The position numbers and the translations under genes are program-made. From IMG/VR virus record IMGVR_UViG_3300035698_025839, positions 1 to 24,973 of that record: 24,973 nucleotides of DNA. One strand, written 5' to 3'. Of the stretch, positions 18,254 through 23,601 are shown piece after piece; within the stretch, counting starts at the first letter, position 1, and every line of letters starts with the position of its first letter. The stretch is from a virus. The notes beneath the pieces were generated by a model. It was not told the origin of the DNA. It worked only from the letters and a program-made list of their open reading frames with translations, and ran no database searches.

Positions 18254-18341
18254 CATGCCTTCCCCATCTATCATACCAATACAATGTTACAACTCCAACA
18301 ACTATTGCAATGCACAATGTAAATATCATAAAACTAATCAT
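18246..18341 (-). CDS. small single-span membrane protein, 31 aa
   Basis: A 31-residue ORF whose ATG overlaps the stop of the nicotinamide transferase-like gene (ATGA), a strong hint of translational coupling. Residues 2-22 are hydrophobic (ISFMIFTLCIAIVVGVVTLY), followed by a charged tail (DRWGRHGD), so the orientation is probably N-out or inserted with the tail in the cytoplasm by the positive-inside rule. It may be part of the NAD+ cassette transcript or simply a linked moron. No family is recognised. Confidence 0.52.
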   Translation of the reverse strand: MISFMIFTLCIAIVVGVVTLYWYDRWGRHGD

Positions 18342-19726
18342 TTTGTGGTAGACATCCTTATATCTTTAATATTTATATTTTCTAGAAGCTTCCCATCACA
18401 AAATACAGTCTTCAAGTCTCCACTTTCCTCTTCTGTCTCGGTACATTTATCTTTAACAACCCCATCATTAATACTTATCAATCCAGTCAATGACTTTTTA
18501 TTAGGATCAGTTATTGGATCTTTGTATATATTTATATAAGACCCATTTATTTTTGCTCTAGTAGCCTTGAATGAAAATCCAAGGTCATCTCTGCTATGTG
18601 ACTGAAGCAATAATCCACCAACTCCTATTGTCAAATTGCTAGAAGCCCATCCTTTTTTATACATAGTCTCAAGAATATTCTCAAAATTATCAAGAGTCAT
18701 TCCATCTCCATATATAACCCCAATCTTCTCATTTAGAACCTTACATCCATGTGAGTTTAAACTGTAACCAAAAACTTCAGACAAAAGTTCAAACACACCT
18801 TTCTGATCTTCAGTTCCATTTAAAATATCATTTGGGTTTCCACTATCAGGCCTAAAAACAACCTTCCCATCACGTGATAATATCTCATCTTTTAATTCTC
18901 TGGCAATAACAGAAACAGTATTAAAAATATCATATGTATCAGCGACTATGCTGACTATTCCAGTAGGGTAATTAGATAACATACTGCGAAACGCCTTAAT
19001 CTCTCCGTCCCTTCCGAAGCTTGCCATAACACTGTGCTCAGATGCTGGAACAGAGCAGCCTATTAAGTAATCATCTTCTAAACCATCAGAGTAAAAATCA
19101 TTTATATACTTCAACGCAACAACCGTATCAGTACCCACAAAATTAACAAGGTGAGCTGCTCCACTTATCATAGCCGTTTCATTTGAAGAAACGCCTCGAT
19201 ATCCAAAATCATGAACAGAATAAGGAAGGTGAGATCTACTGTCACAGGTTGTAAGAGCGTATTTTCTTACAATGTTTTTGTATTTAAAACTAGCTGAAGC
19301 CACGGTAATTGGATTCCATAAATGAAGTAACATAGATTCTAAAAATCCTACGCACCAATAAAAATCTGGATGTGTGTTTACAATTGTCAAAACAACTGTT
19401 TTAGCATCAACAACAGAACCTTCTTTAAGAGCCTTTATTTTTACAGGCCAATACCCGAGCTTTCCTAAAGAATATATCTTCTCCTTAACTGATTCAGGAC
19501 ATGGTCCTAGCATCTGTGCTCTGTATTTAATAAATTCTTCGCAATCTGCCATCGTCACTGTCGACAATAGGTATTTTTTTATCAGGCCTTGAAGTCCAAA
19601 TATAACTATTTTTTTATATTTTCTGTCAGATCTAGTATGCAAATACGAGTATATTTCTGTAGTACCTTGTGGATATTGCTCCATATGGCCCATCTTATAA
19701 ACATCTGTAAGTAATAAAGTATTCAT
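18338..19726 (-). CDS. nicotinamide phosphoribosyltransferase-family enzyme (Namat/NadV-like)
   Basis: A 462-residue member of the NAMPT family (human enzyme 491). Conserved parts: TDVYKMGH (Tyr10), DFGYRGVSS (Phe174, Arg177), FVGTDT (Asp200), SVPASEHS (catalytic His231), ADTYDIFN (263-270), FRPDSGNP (Arg292, Asp294), YGDGM (340-342) and KDPITDPNKKS near 402. The family joins nicotinamide to a ribose pyrophosphate donor. Human NAMPT makes NMN from PRPP, while the phage NARP1 member Namat joins nicotinamide to ADP-ribose pyrophosphate and makes NAD+ directly. The glycine loop reads GVGGLLLQ instead of human GSGGGLLQ, close to the phosphate site. The start is coupled to the synthetase stop (ATGA, GAGG 7 bases upstream). 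With no adenylyltransferase in the window, I favour Namat; classical NMN synthesis remains possible. Confidence 0.88.
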   Translation of the reverse strand: MNTLLLTDVYKMGHMEQYPQGTTEIYSYLHTRSDRKYKKIVIFGLQGLIKKYLLSTVTMADCEEFIKYRAQMLGPCPESVKEKIYSLGKLGYWPVKIKALKEGSVVDAKTVVLTIVNTHPDFYWCVGFLESMLLHLWNPITVASASFKYKNIVRKYALTTCDSRSHLPYSVHDFGYRGVSSNETAMISGAAHLVNFVGTDTVVALKYINDFYSDGLEDDYLIGCSVPASEHSVMASFGRDGEIKAFRSMLSNYPTGIVSIVADTYDIFNTVSVIARELKDEILSRDGKVVFRPDSGNPNDILNGTEDQKGVFELLSEVFGYSLNSHGCKVLNEKIGVIYGDGMTLDNFENILETMYKKGWASSNLTIGVGGLLLQSHSRDDLGFSFKATRAKINGSYINIYKDPITDPNKKSLTGLISINDGVVKDKCTETEEESGDLKTVFCDGKLLENINIKDIRMSTTK

Positions 19727-20565
19727 TCAATTTCCTCATCTGAAAATAATTTTAAAACAGTTAACTTTGGATGATCTTGTTGAGGCAATGAATCCGTTGT
19801 CCCGATCGAATCAATGTGCTCAAAAACATCTAATCCTTTAGAGAAAATTCCATGAGTAACAAACAAGTTAACAACTGATGCGCCGTTTTCTTTTAAAATT
19901 CTAGAGGCTTCAATAAATGTTGCACCTCCATCACAAATATCATCATTTATTAAAACAACCTTTCCTTCAACCTTACCGAGAGCATCTTCAAAACCTTCGC
20001 ATGGAGTCAATTCAACTCCAGAGTCTGTACGCTTTTTATCAAACAAAATATTTTCTGATTCACAAAAACCCTCCATCCCTTCTGAATTAAGAAATGATCC
20101 AATACCATGGTTGAAATTTTTATAATTAATATATGCCCCATGCTTAGATGCATTTATATCAGGAAAACACCAAACATCAGGACATATAACTTTATTTTGA
20201 ATATGCATAGGTAAGAGAATGTCTTCAAGCACGCTATAAGAATTTTGACTGAAATCATTATGAATATCATAAGATGATATTTTAACATTTCTTTTTTCAC
20301 AAAAATCTAGAAAAATACTTAAGGTTACACATTCGCCAATATGATGTATTTTATCTTGGCGTGAATACGGAAGGTAGGGACTTCGAATAATTCTTGTCCA
20401 CGATGGATTATGAGTAATATATGCATCAATCAAACACATCCATTCGAAAATATCAGAATCTTTTGTCCACCTTAATAGCATTGTTCCGCATTTCTTAAAG
20501 CTAAGTAATTTTATACCTATCTCTCCGTTTGGAAATTTCCAAGATTCATATTTTGGCTCAAACAT
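19723..20565 (-). CDS. PRPP-synthetase-family enzyme (Adps/Prs-like)
   Basis: A 280-residue protein (bacterial Prs about 315). Visible Prs-family motifs in order: FPNGE (11-15), PYLPYSRQDK (63-72, ATP-site loop), DIHN (100-103, metal/ATP His), NDDICDGGAT (207-216, ribose-phosphate loop), THGIFSKG (237-244) and TTDSLP (256-261). In canonical Prs the loop is DDxxDTGGT; here Thr and one Gly are replaced (DGGAT). Canonical Prs turns ribose-5-phosphate and ATP into PRPP, whereas NARP1 Adps pyrophosphorylates ADP-ribose to ADPR-PP. The adjacent transferase would use the product. It is the first gene after the tRNA. Its Shine-Dalgarno (AGAAG) is weak. The family is sure, the ADP-ribose substrate inferred. 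Confidence 0.88.
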   Translation of the reverse strand: MFEPKYESWKFPNGEIGIKLLSFKKCGTMLLRWTKDSDIFEWMCLIDAYITHNPSWTRIIRSPYLPYSRQDKIHHIGECVTLSIFLDFCEKRNVKISSYDIHNDFSQNSYSVLEDILLPMHIQNKVICPDVWCFPDINASKHGAYINYKNFNHGIGSFLNSEGMEGFCESENILFDKKRTDSGVELTPCEGFEDALGKVEGKVVLINDDICDGGATFIEASRILKENGASVVNLFVTHGIFSKGLDVFEHIDSIGTTDSLPQQDHPKLTVLKLFSDEEIE

Positions 20566-20586
20566 TAAATTTTCTTCTATTTAAAT

Positions 20587-20662
20587 TGGTGCTGGAAGTA
20601 AGACTTGAACTCACAACCTACTGCTTACAAGGCAGTTGCTCTACCAGTTGAGCTATTCCAGC
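20587..20662 (-). tRNA. tRNA-Thr (anticodon UGU), CCA encoded
   Basis: A 76-base cloverleaf on the minus strand. The acceptor arm is GCTGGAA pairing with TTCCAGC, the discriminator is A, and the 3' CCA is encoded. The D arm contains AGCTCAACTGGTAGAGCA. The anticodon stem ACTGC/GCAGT encloses loop CTTGTAA with anticodon TGT. The T arm has GTTCAAGTC. All arms appear intact, so it should be functional. It reads the Thr codon ACA, which is frequent in this AT-rich phage. It lies between an unknown small gene and the NAD+ cassette. Confidence 0.96.
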
Positions 20663-20688
20663 GCATCAGTGTTGTTAAAAAACATTAA

Positions 20689-20904
20689 TTAACATTCTTC
20701 TACCTTATCCCAAATTCCTTTAAGGCATTTATTTGCACTTTCTCTAGTGTTAAAACAACCAACAATAGTACGCAAACTTGCACCATTATTAAATACTAAG
20801 GTATAAAGGCCATTGTCATCATCTATGGTAACAGACAAAGAGTTAATTTTATCCCAATCAATAATAGACATCTCTTCAAGGTCATCTTCTATTAAAATTT
20901 TCAT
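20689..20904 (-). CDS. hypothetical protein, 71 aa
   Basis: A 71-residue acidic, soluble protein (MKILIEDDLEEMSIIDWDKI at the start). Its pattern is a few beta-strands (SLSVTIDDDNGLYTLVF) followed by a helix (TRESANKCLKGIWDKVEE), a plausible small alpha/beta fold. It has two cysteines not arranged as a metal site. It has a weak AGAAAA-type upstream region, with ATG after GGAGAAAAATAA. I recognise no family. It sits 27 bases before the tRNA, in a run of short accessory genes, and could be a host-takeover or defence-related protein, but nothing in sequence shows this. Confidence 0.6.
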   Translation of the reverse strand: MKILIEDDLEEMSIIDWDKINSLSVTIDDDNGLYTLVFNNGASLRTIVGCFNTRESANKCLKGIWDKVEEC

Positions 20905-20946
20905 TTATTTTTCTCCATTTATTAAAATTCAACTTACTAACCTTTT

Positions 20947-21222
20947 CTAACTAAAAATCACCGTACATTTGTAATTATGAAACTCAACACCTTCTAAGAC
21001 TGACTCGTCATCTTTTTTACTTTTAAGGATATAAGTAAAATCATCGCAATTCTTTTCAGAGAAAATTATGCACTTAATTGGATAATTTTCTAATATTATA
21101 GTTACCGTATCAATTCCACCAACGTCGTCAGAGAATAGACCGCAATATTTATTGTATGGTATTACAAAATCATCAACAGTATGTCCGTATTCATTAAAAT
21201 TTTTAATGAAAATATTATTCAT
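20947..21222 (-). CDS. hypothetical protein, 91 aa
   Basis: A 91-residue acidic protein with five Cys (positions about 27, 51, 59 and 85 among them) and a beta-rich pattern (DTVTIILENYPIKCIIFSEK, later EGVEFHNYKCTVIFS). It has no membrane span. AGGAG lies about 10 bases before the ATG. It is probably cotranscribed with its neighbours from the promoter near 21750-21778. The family is not recognised. Its strand pattern vaguely resembles the 71-residue neighbour, but I see no clear alignment. Confidence 0.6.
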   Translation of the reverse strand: MNNIFIKNFNEYGHTVDDFVIPYNKYCGLFSDDVGGIDTVTIILENYPIKCIIFSEKNCDDFTYILKSKKDDESVLEGVEFHNYKCTVIFS

Positions 21223-21249
21223 TTATCACCATCTCCTGAAATATCCAAT

Positions 21250-21552
21250 TCATTTATCATTATTTCCTAAAAGTTCTATTAGCTTATCAAGCCTTTTCAT
21301 TAAATCTTCATGTCTATCATGCTCTATTTTTCTTTTAAAACTCTCTGTCCTCTCTTTTCTTAAATCATCGTAAATATTATTAGTATTACCAAGCGACATA
21401 TTAATGTAACCTTCAAAGCAATTACTAGAATCTGATTGACTAATAGATCCTAAAGAATCTTTATATTCTGAGGTACCCATAAATTTGTATTTCTCGTTTA
21501 TATCATCCTGACATGACCTAAACCGACTAATTTCTTCTAAAATTTTAAACAT
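21250..21552 (-). CDS. hypothetical coiled-coil protein, 100 aa
   Basis: A 100-residue protein rich in Glu, Lys, Arg, Asp and Ser. The C-terminal third (DDLRKERTESFKRKIEHDRH, then EDLMKRLDKLIELLG) is a likely amphipathic helix or coiled coil. The start region FKILEEISRFRSCQDDIN is also helical. AAAAGG lies 9 bases before the ATG. The preceding micro-ORF overlaps this start by 8 bases. It may be a DNA- or protein-binding accessory protein; no motif allows a firmer statement. Confidence 0.6.
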   Translation of the reverse strand: MFKILEEISRFRSCQDDINEKYKFMGTSEYKDSLGSISQSDSSNCFEGYINMSLGNTNNIYDDLRKERTESFKRKIEHDRHEDLMKRLDKLIELLGNNDK

Positions 21553-21622
21553 AATAATTATCCTTTTGTTTTGTCAGGTCAATAACCATGAATCTAGGGC
21601 AACTTTTATAGTCACTGAACAT
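21545..21622 (-). CDS. micro-ORF, 25 aa, unknown
   Basis: A 25-codon ORF (MFSDYKSCPRFMVIDL then TKQKDNYYV). GAAGAG lies 4 bases upstream of the ATG, inside the end of the 12-codon ORF before it, and its stop overlaps the next gene's start by 8 bases. The tight chain stop-start-stop-start favours translational coupling. It may act mainly to feed ribosomes to the downstream gene. Confidence 0.4.
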   Translation of the reverse strand: MFSDYKSCPRFMVIDLTKQKDNYYV

Positions 21623-21623
21623 T

Positions 21624-21662
21624 TCACTCTTCGCATTTGTAATAAAGTTTATGTTTACTCAT
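21624..21662 (-). CDS. 12-codon leader-peptide-like ORF
   Basis: A 12-residue ORF encoding MSKHKLYYKCEE, preceded by a strong TTGGAG 6 bases before the ATG. It is the first possible coding unit after the promoter and 5' hairpin at 21681-21778. Its stop is 1 base before the next micro-ORF's ATG. A leader peptide that couples or tunes translation is plausible; a chance ORF is also possible, although the Shine-Dalgarno site is unusually good. Confidence 0.42.
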   Translation of the reverse strand: MSKHKLYYKCEE

Positions 21663-21680
21663 ATGAACTCCAATTTAGTT

Positions 21681-21743
21681 ATCCACCAGAGCAACTGACA
21701 TGTTAAGTTAAATTGTTAATTTTAAAACTATACCCTGATGGAT
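21681..21743 (-). promoter_or_regulatory. 5' leader hairpin, copy A
   Basis: The arms 21733-21743 and 21681-21691 pair over 11 bp on the transcript (ATCCATCAGGG with CTCTGGTGGAT, two G-U wobbles) around an AU-rich 41-base interior that can form small inner stems. The stem begins 6 bases after the -10 hexamer of the promoter at 21750-21778, so it would be the very 5' end of the mRNA. Such hairpins can protect mRNA from decay or expose or hide the site TTGGAG that follows. Confidence 0.5.
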
Positions 21744-21749
21744 ATATAT

Positions 21750-21778
21750 AATATATAACTTTTGTTAACTAAAGTCAA
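21750..21778 (-). promoter_or_regulatory. sigma70-like promoter, copy A
   Basis: A -35 TTGACT (21773-21778) and a -10 TATATT (21750-21755) are separated by 17 bases. The -35 matches consensus at 5 of 6 positions and the -10 at 5 of 6. It lies just past the stop of the 148-residue membrane gene and points to the following small genes, tRNA and NAD+ cassette. It shares ACTTTARTTAAC and TATATT at identical spacing with the promoter at 22766-22794, so it is likely host-RNA-polymerase driven and early. Confidence 0.65.
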
Positions 21779-21779
21779 A

Positions 21780-22226
21780 CTATGTTAACTGGTGAGGGTC
21801 AAGTTCATCTATATAGACAACAACATACGTTGGACAGCCCTCTCCCTCACTCAAAATTATAAAATCTCTTGATTTTTCAACCTTAATATCTTGAAAATTA
21901 TACTTAAACCTTTTATCAAGTTTACTTAAATATTCACTCGTGATTTTATCCGGTAAAACAAAAAAATTATTAATAATAAGAAAATTGCTCCTATCAGTAC
22001 CACAAAAAGAAAAATCATCATCAGTCTCATCATCAGTGTTGATATCGTATACTCTTATCATCTTATATTTAGCATAATCCATATTAACTAACCTTTTGTA
22101 ACTATCTGTCAAACAACTTACACCAAGACCATAAAATACAATAGTTAGTATAAATCCAGCAATGGCAGCTAAAGCGGCAGGGAAAAGCAATATGATTAAT
22201 ATCCACATTAAAATTGTAAGAGTCAT
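21780..22226 (-). CDS. membrane-anchored hypothetical protein, 148 aa
   Basis: A 148-residue protein with an N-terminal hydrophobic region (residues 3-36, TILMWILIILLFPAALAAIA then GFILTIVFYGLGVSCL), long enough for one long span or two short ones as a hairpin, followed by a charged soluble domain. The soluble domain has an acidic cluster near residues 64-71 (NTDDETDD) and strand-like stretches (FIILSEGEGCPTYVVVYIDE). AGGA lies 7 bases before the ATG. It belongs to a run of small membrane proteins in the accessory island. The family is unknown; a superinfection-exclusion role would fit this type of protein but is speculation. Confidence 0.6.
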   Translation of the reverse strand: MTLTILMWILIILLFPAALAAIAGFILTIVFYGLGVSCLTDSYKRLVNMDYAKYKMIRVYDINTDDETDDDFSFCGTDRSNFLIINNFFVLPDKITSEYLSKLDKRFKYNFQDIKVEKSRDFIILSEGEGCPTYVVVYIDELDPHQLT

Positions 22227-22235
22227 AATCTCATC

Positions 22236-22349
22236 CTAATTAAAGTATCGGGCTAAACAGTATAATGCAACTCCGCATATGAGCCACAACATAACTAAGA
22301 TCGTTATGCAAAATAACATAAAAAGTATCGCTAGAATATTCTCAAACAT
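22236..22349 (-). CDS. small membrane protein, 37 aa
   Basis: A 37-residue ORF starting MFENILAILFML with a single hydrophobic span covering residues 5-32 and a short basic tail (LARYFN). GAGG lies 7 bases before the ATG, a good Shine-Dalgarno site, and the ORF ends 9 bases before the next gene. No family is recognised. Composition and site make a real gene likely. Confidence 0.55.
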   Translation of the reverse strand: MFENILAILFMLFCITILVMLWLICGVALYCLARYFN

Positions 22350-22411
22350 GATTTAACCTCAACAACCCCATCTTTAATAGATAATTCTTCACTTATAAAT
22401 GAATACTTCAT
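22331..22411 (-). CDS. micro-ORF, 26 aa, overlapping two neighbours
   Basis: A 26-codon ORF (MKYSFISEELSIKDG then VVEVKSCLRIF). Its ATG overlaps the stop of the 85-residue membrane gene (ATGA) and its end overlaps the next small ORF by 19 bases. It has no Shine-Dalgarno site of its own, so any translation would be by coupling. It could equally be chance. Confidence 0.33.
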   Translation of the reverse strand: MKYSFISEELSIKDGVVEVKSCLRIF

Positions 22412-22665
22412 AAGTATTTTAATTTACCAAGAATAATCTCTATATCTTTTTCAATAGACTGTAGTCTTCTAGAAGTCTCGAGTGCATTTTTAAAAGAACA
22501 GTTATAATGTTGTCTTATTCTCTCTCCTAGCGTCCCTTCAATTTTATAAATTCTAGATCCAGACAACTTAGTATCATCACAAATTTTTATATATAGAGCA
22601 TAGATCATAAAAATAAAAAAAATAGCTGCAAATAAAAAAATAAAGCCCAAAGTATCGACCGTCAT
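22408..22665 (-). CDS. small membrane protein with cytoplasmic helix, 85 aa
   Basis: An 85-residue protein with an N-terminal span (residues 5-27, TLGFIFLFAAIFFIFMIYAL) and a basic, helical C-terminal part ending in SRRLQSIEKDIEIILGKLKY, a likely coiled coil. AGGAG lies 6 bases before the ATG. It is the first gene after the promoter-hairpin cassette at 22705-22794. The layout (one span plus coiled coil) resembles spanin-like or envelope-exclusion proteins, but no family is recognised. Confidence 0.6.
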   Translation of the reverse strand: MTVDTLGFIFLFAAIFFIFMIYALYIKICDDTKLSGSRIYKIEGTLGERIRQHYNCSFKNALETSRRLQSIEKDIEIILGKLKYL

Positions 22666-22704
22666 TATTACTCCTAATGATTAATAAAAAATTATATTAA
22701 AAAT

Positions 22705-22757
22705 AGCTACCAGGAAGTTCTTAGCTAGAACCTAAACGAGGATGAAACCCAGTAGCT
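22705..22757 (-). promoter_or_regulatory. 5' leader hairpin, copy B
   Basis: The outer arms 22748-22757 and 22705-22714 pair as AGCUACUGGG with CCUGGUAGCU (10 bp, two G-U). Inside lie two small hairpins: GTTCT/AGAAC with loop AGCTA (22717-22731) and CCT/AGG (22731-22741; the two share base 22731, so they may be alternatives). This looks like a three-way junction. It begins 8 bases after the -10 hexamer of the promoter at 22766-22794, and is followed by an AU-rich stretch and the AGGAG of the 85-residue membrane gene. Outer stems of copies A and B both end in CUGGU on the 3' arm. Confidence 0.5.
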
Positions 22758-22765
22758 AAGGTGTA

Positions 22766-22794
22766 AATATACATCGAAGGTTAATTAAAGTAAA
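22766..22794 (-). promoter_or_regulatory. sigma70-like promoter, copy B
   Basis: A -35 TTTACT (22789-22794) and a -10 TATATT (22766-22771) are separated by 17 bases. The -35 and the first half of the spacer, TTTACTTTAATTAAC, match the promoter at 21750-21778 (TTGACTTTAGTTAAC) at all but two bases, and both -10 hexamers are TATATT. It lies directly after the stop of the 54-residue Cys/His protein and drives the 85-residue membrane gene. Confidence 0.6.
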
Positions 22795-22798
22795 CCTA

Positions 22799-22963
22799 CT
22801 AATATGCTAATTGTATAATACATTCTTCACAAGTAGTGAACCTAGAAAACTTTATATATGAGTCATTATAGAATAGCCAATCAAGCCCATGATCACACTG
22901 ATCACCGGTCTTCTCGCACCACTCACCATCATGTAATACGTGAGTGTGCTTAGGGTCTTTCAA
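22799..22963 (-). CDS. small Cys/His-rich protein, 54 aa, TTG start (paralog)
   Basis: A 54-residue ORF starting at TTG (KDPKHTHVLHDGEWCEKTGD begins after the start) and overlapping the preceding gene by 14 bases. It shares with that 96-residue protein, in the same order, THV, EW, KTG, CxHG and a CxxC (here Cys23, His25, Cys45, Cys48), so the two are tandem paralogs. The Cys/His set could bind a zinc ion. It has no spans. The TTG start is inferred because no ATG or GTG lies in frame and the frame closes just upstream. The gene is below common length limits and easily missed. Confidence 0.62.
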   Translation of the reverse strand: MKDPKHTHVLHDGEWCEKTGDQCDHGLDWLFYNDSYIKFSRFTTCEECIIQLAY

Positions 22964-23240
22964 TTTTATATTTATCAGGTATAGATTCTTTTATTTTTTC
23001 TAGAACATCATCATGAGTGTCATCCATTGAAATATCAATGGTTATATATTTAAAATCTTCATCCTCATTAGCTTCTCTTTCGCATTCAGGACAATATCTA
23101 AGATATGAATAAATTGTTAAATCATCATTAATAAACTTAGGATCATCACCATAAACAAGATCCTTTCCATGCTTACACTTATTGCCAGTTTTCTTAAACC
23201 ATTCGCTCCCTATTTGAACGTGAGTCTCTTCACAAATCAT
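22950..23240 (-). CDS. small Cys/His-rich protein, 96 aa
   Basis: A 96-residue acidic protein with THV (6-8), EW (13-14), KTG (17-19), CKHG (Cys22, His24) and CPEC (50-53). These residues could form a treble-clef or zinc-ribbon-like site. The C-terminal part (residues 60-96) is an acidic tail absent from the 54-residue paralog next door. The gene overlaps the preceding membrane gene by 11 bases and ends within the paralog's start. I recognise no family. Zinc-binding small phage proteins often bind nucleic acid or host polymerase, but that role is inference. Confidence 0.62.
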   Translation of the reverse strand: MICEETHVQIGSEWFKKTGNKCKHGKDLVYGDDPKFINDDLTIYSYLRYCPECEREANEDEDFKYITIDISMDDTHDDVLEKIKESIPDKYKIERP

Positions 23241-23502
23241 TCTTTATCTTTCCTGACTTTTTTAGAAAGTTATCATGTTCTTTTTTAGAATCCATTATAA
23301 GATTTATTATTAAAGCTTCAAGACGACAGCCTAATTCACTACACAGTTCATCTGAATATTTTTTTGAATATTGACAGGCAACTTTAAACTCAAGATGCGC
23401 AATTCTATTATTAGTATTAACTAGAATTCTCAACCTTATCAAAAAACATAAAAAAACTATCACCATAACAAACACAAAAGCACTTAATATATGAATATTC
23501 AT
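23230..23502 (-). CDS. small membrane protein, 90 aa
   Basis: A 90-residue protein with one N-terminal hydrophobic span (residues 4-27, HILSAFVFVMVIVFLCFLIR) and a helical, charged remainder. GGAGG lies 7 bases before the ATG, an excellent Shine-Dalgarno site. The protein has three Cys near the middle (CQYSKK, ELC, GCR). It is the second gene after the small terminase. The one-span-plus-helix layout matches the 85-residue protein further along. Spanin-like or envelope roles are possible; no lysis gene is visible nearby. Confidence 0.6.
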   Translation of the reverse strand: MNIHILSAFVFVMVIVFLCFLIRLRILVNTNNRIAHLEFKVACQYSKKYSDELCSELGCRLEALIINLIMDSKKEHDNFLKKSGKIKNDL

Positions 23503-23520
23503 TCATCATCCTCCAAGTAA

Positions 23521-23601
23521 TCAATCAAAATATAAAAATAGAAATTGTCCAATAATTACACCTACTACAAGTCCAGAAATTATTTCAAATATATGCATCA
23601 T
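23521..23601 (-). CDS. small membrane protein, 26 aa
   Basis: A 26-residue ORF, MMHIFEIISGLVVGVIIG then QFLFLYFD, almost entirely one hydrophobic span. AAGGA lies 6 bases before the first ATG, and the tandem ATGATG overlaps the small-terminase stop (ATGA). Good site, coupling and composition make a real small gene likely. No family is recognised. Confidence 0.55.
   Translation of the reverse strand: MMHIFEIISGLVVGVIIGQFLFLYFD

Noticed and set aside
22226-22250. Third promoter-like copy of ACTTTAATTA on the minus strand
   Set aside because: It lacks TATATT 17 bases downstream; the sequence is the end of a small gene and the ribosome site of the next.
22705-22757. Similarity to a preQ1-I riboswitch (GGTTCTAGCTA on the minus strand)
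   Set aside because: The loop-like string matches part of the aptamer, but the expected P1 stem and the A-rich tail that forms the pseudoknot are absent, and the segment pairs better as a simple hairpin.
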